Shown here: positions 1-5,598 of the stretch, one piece after another
Layout: each line of letters starts with the position of its first letter
Numbering within the stretch: the stretch's first letter is position 1
DNA from: Myxococcota bacterium
Lineage (GTDB): Bacteria > Myxococcota_C > UBA6777
NCBI GenBank assembly: GCA_963169055.1
Contig: CAUJFU010000153.1
Location: forward strand, 1-9,930
Direction: 5' to 3'
Length of the DNA: 9,930 bases
Notes under the pieces: model-generated
Seen by the model: only the letters and a program-made list of their open reading frames with translations
Told to the model about the DNA's origin: nothing
The model's database searches: none
Program-made: the position numbers and the translations under genes

Positions 1-1741
1 CACGGCAACGGCGTTTACAAACACCAACACACCGAGAGATACAACGTCGTCGCAAACGGCGATTGCGCGAGCGTTTGCATTTGTCCGCACAGGAAGGCGA
101 AGGATTCGCTAGGAGGGCGGGAGCAGAAGTATTCGTCTGTAGCTTTTGTGCGGAAGGATCGGGGCGTTGCGAAGAAGGTATCGCAGGAAGCGCCGCCGTA
201 GGTGTGTGGGTGGGCGGAAGGTCGGGGACGGAGAGGCCGGGTTCTTTGAGCAGAGCCTTGCCAAAGCGCGCCATACCTGAAAGCTCGTCAGATGGGGGGA
301 TGACAGAGGGCAGCGGCGCGAGGGAATAAGAAGCGTCGCAGGACTGGATACAGCGTTGACGGCGAGACTGTCGGGCTTTTCCGCGATGGCGGCGTTTGCA
401 GGCTGAGCGGCACTTTGTTGCGGGGCGTTTGAGTACACGCGAAAGCAAGGCGTATTCGCGGCGAAGGGCTTTGTACGAAGGGTCGAGCGCAAGGGCCGTG
501 GCAAGGAGTTTTTTGGCGGAGGCAAAGCGTTTGCGTTTGCGCAGTCGGGTGAGGCTTTTGAGGGTGTTTTGGAAGGCGGCAGTTCGGGTTTGCGTGCGCA
601 ATCGAGTCACTTGTTTACGGACTTGTGTATCGGGTGGGATGGTCGCGAGTTTATGGAAGACTTCGCTGTAGCGGCTGCCGTTGTATGCAGAACGCGCAGC
701 GGCGAGCGTGCTTTGGGCCGTGATCTCGCGTTCTGCGTAGGCTTGGATGGCTTGGGCGCGTCGTCTAGTTGCGGGATCTTCGGTGCTTTGTGCGACAACA
801 CGAAAACTGCGCAAGGCGATCTCCCAACGCGCTTGGCGCGCAGCCTCCACCGCCAACAAATAACGCCGCTGGTGCATTGCTTCGTCTTTTGTTTTCTCTT
901 GTTTGGCGAGAACAGCAGGATCGATGCGCGGGCGCGGTGGCGGCGGTGCTTCTTTTTGAAGCTCACGAAAGATCATGACGCTCAAAGCCACGATCGCAAG
1001 GGCCAAAAGGAACAAGATCGATCCCAAAGCCAAACGAAATCCACCGCCCAATCCGACTTCGTCGCCACGCATCTGCACCGCAAGCGATACGTTGGCATCC
1101 GAAGACGCCGTCATTCGGGGCGATTCAGCATCAAAAGCTGCGCGATGACGCGAATCTTTGAAGGTCGATATCACAGGCTCTTCGGCGACCATCTGGCCTT
1201 GCGCATCGCCGTAAGCGTGTGTCTCGTGGCGTTTGGGTGGCCTCGCCCAAGCATCAGGGAGTTCCATCCCGGACAGATCCGAAACAGCGTTTGGAGGAGG
1301 CGGAGCATCGGGCAAAGTGGGCTTGTTCGAGGCGGAGGGCGGCCATCCATCAGCGTGAGAGGGTGTCGAGCGAGGGGGAGCAGATCTTGCCCAAGCATCG
1401 GCAAGTTGCATCTCTTCAAGCGGCTGTTTTGCACGAGCATCGGTCATGTGCATCCCGGCAGACTGTGATGTCCCTTCGAGTTTTGTCAAACCAAGGGCGT
1501 GTCCAAGCGAACGAGTCGCAGGATCAAGCCCCAAGGTTTCTTCGTCGGTCAGTTCGTAAGGTTTTGCAGATGGCGGTATATCGAGGCTTTTGGTCTCGTC
1601 CATCTCAGGGAGATGGTACGCCCGTCCAGCGATCTGCGCGGGAGGAACAAAAGCAGATGGGTCCGCCTTTTTCGCAGTATCGAAGTGCGTGGCGTCGAAG
1701 TCTGTGTTTTCGTACTGTGGATCTTCGTCGTATTGGGGCAT
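1..1741 (-). CDS. Large single-pass membrane protein with Cys-rich basic tail, partial at left edge
   Basis: Reading the minus strand from the ATG at 1741-1739 gives 580 codons without a stop, running off the left edge, so the C-terminus is missing. I do not recognise the family. Residues 1-234 are acidic, Pro-rich and low in complexity, probably disordered, with two copies of the motif M-x-L-x-DAWAR (about residues 110 and 158). A single hydrophobic segment (about 235-256, core ILFLLALAIVALSVMIF) is a likely transmembrane helix. It is followed by a Pro patch and a mostly helical stretch (about 265-440) that resembles TPR-type helical repeats. All ten cysteines lie near the end: C444, C448, C464, C468, then C551, C555, C567, C571, C575, C579, set in strongly Arg/Lys-rich sequence. 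The start lies 4 bp beyond the stop of the Nudix gene, so it is probably co-transcribed and perhaps translationally coupled; no strong Shine-Dalgarno is visible. Topology and function are open. Coding status is well supported by the long open frame and the tight junction. Confidence 0.85.
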   Translation of the reverse strand, partial: MPQYDEDPQYENTDFDATHFDTAKKADPSAFVPPAQIAGRAYHLPEMDETKSLDIPPSAKPYELTDEETLGLDPATRSLGHALGLTKLEGTSQSAGMHMTDARAKQPLEEMQLADAWARSAPPRSTPSHADGWPPSASNKPTLPDAPPPPNAVSDLSGMELPDAWARPPKRHETHAYGDAQGQMVAEEPVISTFKDSRHRAAFDAESPRMTASSDANVSLAVQMRGDEVGLGGGFRLALGSILFLLALAIVALSVMIFRELQKEAPPPPRPRIDPAVLAKQEKTKDEAMHQRRYLLAVEAARQARWEIALRSFRVVAQSTEDPATRRRAQAIQAYAEREITAQSTLAAARSAYNGSRYSEVFHKLATIPPDTQVRKQVTRLRTQTRTAAFQNTLKSLTRLRKRKRFASAKKLLATALALDPSYKALRREYALLSRVLKRPATKCRSACKRRHRGKARQSRRQRCIQSCDASYSLAPLPSVIPPSDELSGMARFGKALLKEPGLSVPDLPPTHTPTAALPAIPSSQRPDPSAQKLQTNTSAPALLANPSPSCADKCKRSRNRRLRRRCISRCVGVCKRRCR

Positions 1742-1745
1742 CGAT

Positions 1746-2525
1746 CTACTCGCTGCTCGGGTCCAAGGCGCGGGCAGACCGAGACGGGTGATGTCCGCGT
1801 AGGTTCGAGGGACTTTGCCAGAAGAGGCGTGCTTGCATCTCTGCCGGAAGTTCGAGCATCTTGGGCGAAGCGGTCGATTCGACAAGCAGAGAGCCAAAGA
1901 CTTGTTCCAAAAACGTTTTTAAGATGCGTGCCGTCGCTCCCCAGATCGCGTGCGTTTCGCGCCAACGAAAGACGTAGACCTCATGTTCGTGTTCGCCGAC
2001 TCGCACGCGGTGGTAAAGATGCAAGATACCCGGGGCAACGAGTTCGTGAAGTGGAACGGTGAAGATCTCTTCGATCTCGTAAGGGTTGGGAACGAACGGG
2101 TGTTGGGGCTGAAGAAGTCCAACAAACGGCGAGATTCGATAACCTGCGATACTAAAGGATTCAGGCAAGCGGCCAAAGATACGGATCTGCTCGGTGGGGA
2201 CGCCGATCTCTTCGTGAGTTTCGCGCAAGGCCGCAGCTTCGGGATGTGGATCCTCGGCATCCACACGCCCGCCCGGGAAAGAGATCTCGCCTTTGTGCGC
2301 AGAAACACGCTGGCTGCGGCGCGTAAAAAGGATATGCCAACACGCATCGACTCGAAGTAGCGGCAATAAGACCGCTGATGGGCGTAGGTGGATCTGCTCC
2401 ATCAGCGGGGCGAGTTCAGGATCGACGATCGGACTGTCCCGTAGTTTCGACTGGATCAGCTCGGTCGTGATCTCGGGCAGTCGAACAGCATTATTGGAAA
2501 AAGCAGGCCGCTCCTCGCGCATCAT
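1746..2525 (-). CDS. Nudix hydrolase, CoA pyrophosphatase (NudL/YeaB) type
   Basis: The protein of 259 residues carries a Nudix box at about 86-109 (GGRVDAED, then LRETHEEIGV), with R101, E102, E105 and E106 as the expected metal and catalytic positions. Just before it is the CoA-hydrolase signature, TRRSQRVSAHKGEISFPGG at 68-86, typical of enzymes that split coenzyme A into phosphopantetheine and 3',5'-ADP. The following segment, RLPESFSIAGYRISPFVGLL, and the later IWGATARIL also match the NudL pattern. A cytosolic enzyme is expected. A tail of about 45 residues after position 215 is longer than usual for the family and low in complexity. The start is two adjacent ATGs (2525 and 2522); the Shine-Dalgarno AAAGGAG at 2531-2537 is 5 bp from the first ATG and 8 bp from the second, so either may be used. 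It sits 37 bp after the Cys-rich lipoprotein and 4 bp before the membrane protein gene. Exact substrate is inferred from motifs. Confidence 0.93.
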   Translation of the reverse strand: MMREERPAFSNNAVRLPEITTELIQSKLRDSPIVDPELAPLMEQIHLRPSAVLLPLLRVDACWHILFTRRSQRVSAHKGEISFPGGRVDAEDPHPEAAALRETHEEIGVPTEQIRIFGRLPESFSIAGYRISPFVGLLQPQHPFVPNPYEIEEIFTVPLHELVAPGILHLYHRVRVGEHEHEVYVFRWRETHAIWGATARILKTFLEQVFGSLLVESTASPKMLELPAEMQARLFWQSPSNLRGHHPSRSARALDPSSE

Positions 2526-2562
2526 CCGCTCCTTTGGCTTCGCTTGATGGTTTGCAAAGAGA

Positions 2563-4512
2563 TCACAGGCAGACCGATTGCCCTTGCACTTCTTCGCAAG
2601 TCAAGCTGTTTGGGGAACAAGCCCCGTTCGAGCAAGGCGCAAAACAAGCCTGACCTTGCCCCAAGTCGAGGCACTTCTGACCGCTCGTGCAAGAGGCTCC
2701 CGTTGCCTTGTCGCAGTCGGCACGACAACGCCAGCGATAGGGAGTAAGAGGATCACCCGCACAGCGAAACGCTGGTTCGCAAGGGAGCGTTTCGTCAAGA
2801 CAAAGCCCATCCTGCGGCTGTTTTGGAGAATACACGCAACGCCCCGACTCTACGAAGAGTTTGCGAACACAACGTGAATCTGCCGAACAAAACGAGCTTT
2901 TGGAAAGATCGCAAGTATTCGCATCCGTTCCTCCGCAAACATAGGCTGCGGCCTCTGCAAACCACACACAAGCGATCGGACCCGGGCAAGGTGCGGGAGC
3001 TTGTGGATTACAGGGCCGAAAACAACGGCCTTGATCACCTGTCACGATACAATGCAAGCCGCGCTGACAACGCTCTTTGGCTGGCGCAAGCGGCGAAGGC
3101 GTACACACTTCGTTTTGAGGGCGCTCTCCCAGTTGTGTCGGGACGGGTTGGCAACGATCTGCATCGCATTGAAGGGGAGTCGGGCAAGGGCCGTTGGCGC
3201 AACTTGCCGAACAAAAACGCTGCCCTTGCGATCCAAAAGGCAAGCATGCCTGCCCTGCGAGACAATCGCTTTCTTGCTGACAAGGCGCAAGGCAAAAGAA
3301 CGGGCCGACCGGCGTTTCGCCAAGGCATGAAAGCCCTTTGGCACAAAGCGCTCCACCATCACAAGACCCGCCCGTCGGAACTTCTTTGCGAAAACAAGCC
3401 TTGCGATCCGTTGCCCACACATAGCAACTCTCGGTTTGGGCGTTGCATACTTTTTCGTCGGCCTTGCAATCTTTTAGGCAGACTTGGGCTTTGTTTGGCA
3501 GAGAAACACACGACAGCCCTTGTGCGCAACGCACCGTCGCATCACAAGGTAAATTCTCTTGCACTTCGGGGAGGCAAAGCGAGTATAGCACTTCGCCTCG
3601 GCTGTTGCGAAAAGGAACGCAGGTTTCATCTGTTGCGCAAGGCGTTCCGCCATCGCATCCTTTTCGGCAGCGCTTGTTGAGGTTATCGCCGATACAGCGA
3701 AGTCCCGTTCCACACAAGCGCGGCCCCGAACACGGTGCGCCCGCACCATCCGACTGGATCACACATGCGTTGACACTCTGCGCAGGGTCAGAAAGAGGGG
3801 CCACCGTTCCACACCAACCTTGTTTTCCTGAAGCCGCACAATCCGCAGCCGCAGCGCAACGCCGCAAACAAACGCCTGTGCTGACTTCAGAAAGACGCGC
3901 ACACAAGTGATCTTTGGGGCAAGCCAAGCCATGACGGCAAGGCTCGTTGGCCTCGACAGTAGGCTGACAAGCATGGCGGGTGGGCTGGTTGGTTTCAGCA
4001 TCCAAGACGACCTCGCAGGCTTGATCGGCTTGACAGGACGGGGCATTGGGCTCACAAGCCTTTCGACAGACCCCCACCGATGGGCGCAGATCAAAGACAC
4101 ACACCCCGTCTTTTTCGCAACGATCTTGAGAAAGCGCGGTGCGAGCGGGATCGCAGCTTTGGCCGATCTTGCGTTGGCCTTCTTTGGGGGTCGATCCTTC
4201 GGGGGGGATCAGCCGATCAGGCCGCTCTACCGAAGGTTCCGGCCAGACCTGATCAGGCCACGGCGGCGGTTCGGGCTGTGTGTTTTGTTCGCTCCCTTCG
4301 GGGACGGCTTCGGTGTCTTTCTCTACGCTGCCATCGCTGCTTGCGATGCACTTTTGCTCCGCGCAACGCTCACCCGCTTTACAGTCCGCGTCCTGCTGAC
4401 AGGTCTGCACCGCACGTTCACAACCAAGCAGAGGCACCGCCCAAACCGCACAACACAAAAACAAACATCCACGCATCCATCGCCATCTTGTAAGGGTGTA
4501 CTTGTTCTGCAA
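2563..4512 (-). CDS. Cys-rich multi-module surface lipoprotein
   Basis: The 649-residue protein begins with a lipoprotein signal peptide: Arg-containing n-region, hydrophobic core and lipobox LLGC with C31 as the likely lipidated residue. A short Cys motif of the C-x-x-D-x-D-C-x-x-G-x-x-C kind (about 37-55) is followed by an acidic, Pro-rich linker (about 56-110). The rest is about seven modules of 60-80 residues, each built on a pattern such as C-x-x-G-L-x-C-x(8-10)-C-x-x-x-C-x(4-7)-C-x(4-6)-C. These should be disulphide-bonded, so an envelope or surface position is expected. Such modules are common in large predicted surface proteins of myxobacteria and relatives; the ligand is unknown. The start shown is TTG at 4512-4510 with GGAG at 4520-4523, 7 nt upstream. 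An in-frame ATG at residue 13 would leave a shorter but still usable signal peptide. It is probably the first gene of an operon with the Nudix and membrane protein genes. Confidence 0.88.
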   Translation of the reverse strand: MQNKYTLTRWRWMRGCLFLCCAVWAVPLLGCERAVQTCQQDADCKAGERCAEQKCIASSDGSVEKDTEAVPEGSEQNTQPEPPPWPDQVWPEPSVERPDRLIPPEGSTPKEGQRKIGQSCDPARTALSQDRCEKDGVCVFDLRPSVGVCRKACEPNAPSCQADQACEVVLDAETNQPTRHACQPTVEANEPCRHGLACPKDHLCARLSEVSTGVCLRRCAAAADCAASGKQGWCGTVAPLSDPAQSVNACVIQSDGAGAPCSGPRLCGTGLRCIGDNLNKRCRKGCDGGTPCATDETCVPFRNSRGEVLYSLCLPEVQENLPCDATVRCAQGLSCVSLPNKAQVCLKDCKADEKVCNAQTESCYVWATDRKACFRKEVPTGGSCDGGALCAKGLSCLGETPVGPFFCLAPCQQESDCLAGQACLPFGSQGQRFCSASCANGPCPTPLQCDADRCQPVPTQLGERPQNEVCTPSPLAPAKERCQRGLHCIVTGDQGRCFRPCNPQAPAPCPGPIACVWFAEAAAYVCGGTDANTCDLSKSSFCSADSRCVRKLFVESGRCVYSPKQPQDGLCLDETLPCEPAFRCAGDPLTPYRWRCRADCDKATGASCTSGQKCLDLGQGQACFAPCSNGACSPNSLTCEEVQGQSVCL

Positions 4513-4535
4513 AGCATTGCTCCGATCTATCGAAT

Positions 4536-4554
4536 CTTGCGCTCGTATCGCAAG
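4536..4554. promoter_or_regulatory. Inverted repeat upstream of lipoprotein start
   Basis: A perfect 6-bp inverted repeat, CTTGCG and CGCAAG, is separated by 7 nt. It lies 12 bp upstream of the GGAG ribosome-binding site of the Cys-rich lipoprotein gene. It could be a small operator or a hairpin in the leader, but a stem this short can occur by chance. Confidence 0.25.
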
Positions 4555-4660
4555 GTGTCATTTCTTTCAGGTACCGTTCGTTGCCAAAAAAAGCCGTGTT
4601 CGCGCACGCCCAAGCGACAGTGCTGTTGTGTTGAAAAGCCCATGATCTCTTCGCCGATAC

Positions 4661-4709
4661 GGGGTCAAGCGGGCCGCGCTCCCTTGCGGGGCGTGGGGTG
4701 GAGCCCCAC
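4661..4709. repeat. GC-rich palindromic intergenic element
   Basis: This is a compact GC-rich block between two minus-strand genes. It contains a perfect 6-bp inverted repeat, GTGGGG-TGGAG-CCCCAC (4693-4709), and a weaker AGCG-GGCCG-CGCT (4668-4680). The minus-strand wording (GGGGCTCC, then CCCCGCAAGGG, ending in TTGACCCC) resembles the dispersed palindromic intergenic repeats found in many GC-rich genomes. Neither strand has a clear T-run after the stem, so it is not a classic intrinsic terminator. That it belongs to a repeat family is an inference from a single copy. Confidence 0.4.
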
Positions 4710-4739
4710 AAAACAAGCCCAACGGCGTAACTCCTATAC

Positions 4740-4793
4740 GCCACCGAACACACCGACATCTTCGATGCCGCCGAACACACCGACATCTTCGAT
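4740..4793. repeat. 27-bp tandem duplication (two copies)
   Basis: Two adjacent 27-bp units (4740-4766 and 4767-4793) differ at one base (GCCA versus GCCG at the fourth position). They lie directly downstream of the DUF192 gene on its strand. The unit contains the arm GATGTCGGTG of the hairpin described at 4778-4801, so both copies offer a partner for the same upstream arm. Confidence 0.85.
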
Positions 4794-4801
4794 GGTCGGT
4801 G
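4778..4801 (-). terminator. Hairpin just after the DUF192 stop codon, no T-run
   Basis: On the minus strand CACCGACCATC pairs with GATGTCGGTG around a GAA loop, giving ten base pairs with a single bulged base. The stem begins 3 nt past the TGA of the DUF192 gene. No run of T follows, so it may be a weak terminator or an element that protects the 3' end of the message rather than a standard intrinsic terminator. Confidence 0.4.
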
Positions 4802-4804
4802 CTT

Positions 4805-5317
4805 TCAATCGCGTCCGCAGGTGTCGGGGATATCGAGAAACTTAACACGATCACCGCGTGCGATCTTGTGCGTTTTGCTAAAGAAGGCGTTGACCTCCAA
4901 CAGATATCGTGCGCTTACGCCCACACCACGGGGTGTTTCGTCGAAGGGCTTGGCATTTTCGACGATCCCAACGATCTCTTTGCTCTGGCTGATGTGGATC
5001 ATATCGAGCGGGATCTGGGTATTTTTCATCCAGAAACTCAAGTATTCGTCGCGAGGAAAGATGAACAACATCCCGCCGTACTCGGCAAGCATCTTGCGAT
5101 ACATCAAGCCTTGTTGGCGCGTTGGATCATCGCACGCAAGCTCAACAAGTACGGTGATCTCTTTTCCTTCGCTGTTGGTGAGCATCACACGCGGCACAGC
5201 ATCGGGGCGTTGCGGTGTGCAACTTTGGCATTGGGACTGCGTAGCGGTACAACTCATCAGCCCCAACCACAACAACAAACAACACGCGTCTCGCAGATGA
5301 CGTATTCTCCGCTTCAT
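4805..5317 (-). CDS. DUF192-family lipoprotein
   Basis: The start chosen is the ATG at 5317-5315, giving 170 residues. It is preceded by GAGAGG 4 nt upstream and opens a clean lipoprotein signal: MKRRIRHLR n-region, hydrophobic core and lipobox LMSC with C23 as the lipidated residue. Longer in-frame starts (up to 5419) would put 34 unlikely residues in front of this signal. Residues about 42-165 match the DUF192 family (PF02643): R-Q-Q-GLMYRK near 68-76, then GGMLFIFP, FWMKNTQIPLDMI, IVGIVENAKPFDETP and the terminal Y-x-LEVNA. The family forms a small beta-barrel and is often exported; no biochemical role is firmly known. Here it should be a membrane-anchored periplasmic protein. It is divergent from the SH3b/MopE gene at 5599 and stands apart from the downstream lipoprotein by 292 bp. 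That gap holds a hairpin, a tandem duplication and a GC-rich palindrome. Confidence 0.88.
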   Translation of the reverse strand: MKRRIRHLRDACCLLLWLGLMSCTATQSQCQSCTPQRPDAVPRVMLTNSEGKEITVLVELACDDPTRQQGLMYRKMLAEYGGMLFIFPRDEYLSFWMKNTQIPLDMIHISQSKEIVGIVENAKPFDETPRGVGVSARYLLEVNAFFSKTHKIARGDRVKFLDIPDTCGRD

Positions 5318-5502
5318 CAGCCCTCTCACTTTGCATCCATTGTTTTTGCACAACGCTCCCACCGAAACAACGCGAACCACAAAGAAATTAGGGTATAGCC
5401 GAAAGCAAGGTCGGTGCATAGAGTGCGCTGCTTGGAAGGCTGGCCGCTCTCGCCAAAAGCCGCTTCACACCGACCCACACACGCCCCGAAAATGCAAAGG
5501 CG

Positions 5503-5531
5503 TTGCCATCTTACCGCTTTGCGGCTAGGAT
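5503..5531 (+). promoter_or_regulatory. Sigma70-like promoter for the SH3b/MopE gene pair
   Basis: A -35 box TTGCCA (5503-5508, five of six consensus bases) and a -10 box TAGGAT (5526-5531, four of six) are 17 bp apart, the optimal spacing. Transcription would start near 5538, leaving a leader of about 60 nt before the ATG at 5599. The prediction rests on sequence alone. Confidence 0.55.
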
Positions 5532-5549
5532 AGCCAACGATGTAACAAG

Positions 5550-5590
5550 GCAGCACCACGCTGCACACAAGGATTTTATCACACAAGGAT
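5550..5590 (+). promoter_or_regulatory. Leader with small hairpin and duplicated Shine-Dalgarno block
   Basis: The predicted leader of the gene at 5599 has a 5-bp inverted repeat GCAGC-ACCAC-GCTGC (5550-5564). It is followed by two exact copies of the 11-mer CACACAAGGAT (5564-5574 and 5580-5590), 16 bp apart start to start. The second copy supplies the ribosome-binding site, AAGGA, 9 nt from the ATG. The first copy has no start codon in reach and could act as a standby ribosome site or part of a regulator site. Confidence 0.4.
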
Positions 5591-5598
5591 AGCGCGTT

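Noticed and set aside
109-525. Minus-strand frame of 138 codons at the left end
   Set aside because: It lies in another frame of the same strand as the 580-codon membrane protein, whose composition and length are far better supported.
569-1468. Open frame of 299 codons on the plus strand
   Set aside because: It is antisense to the long open membrane-protein frame, has no recognisable domain or ribosome-binding site, and its composition is that of a shadow frame.
3907-4845. Plus-strand frame of 312 codons that includes a nine-residue repeat (PPNTPTSSM twice)
   Set aside because: Most of it is antisense to the Cys-rich lipoprotein and it runs into the DUF192 gene. The residue repeat is just the 27-bp DNA duplication read in frame.
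5318-5419. Upstream extension of the DUF192 gene to a start at 5419
   Set aside because: The extra 34 residues precede a complete lipoprotein signal peptide that has its own ATG and ribosome-binding site at 5317.
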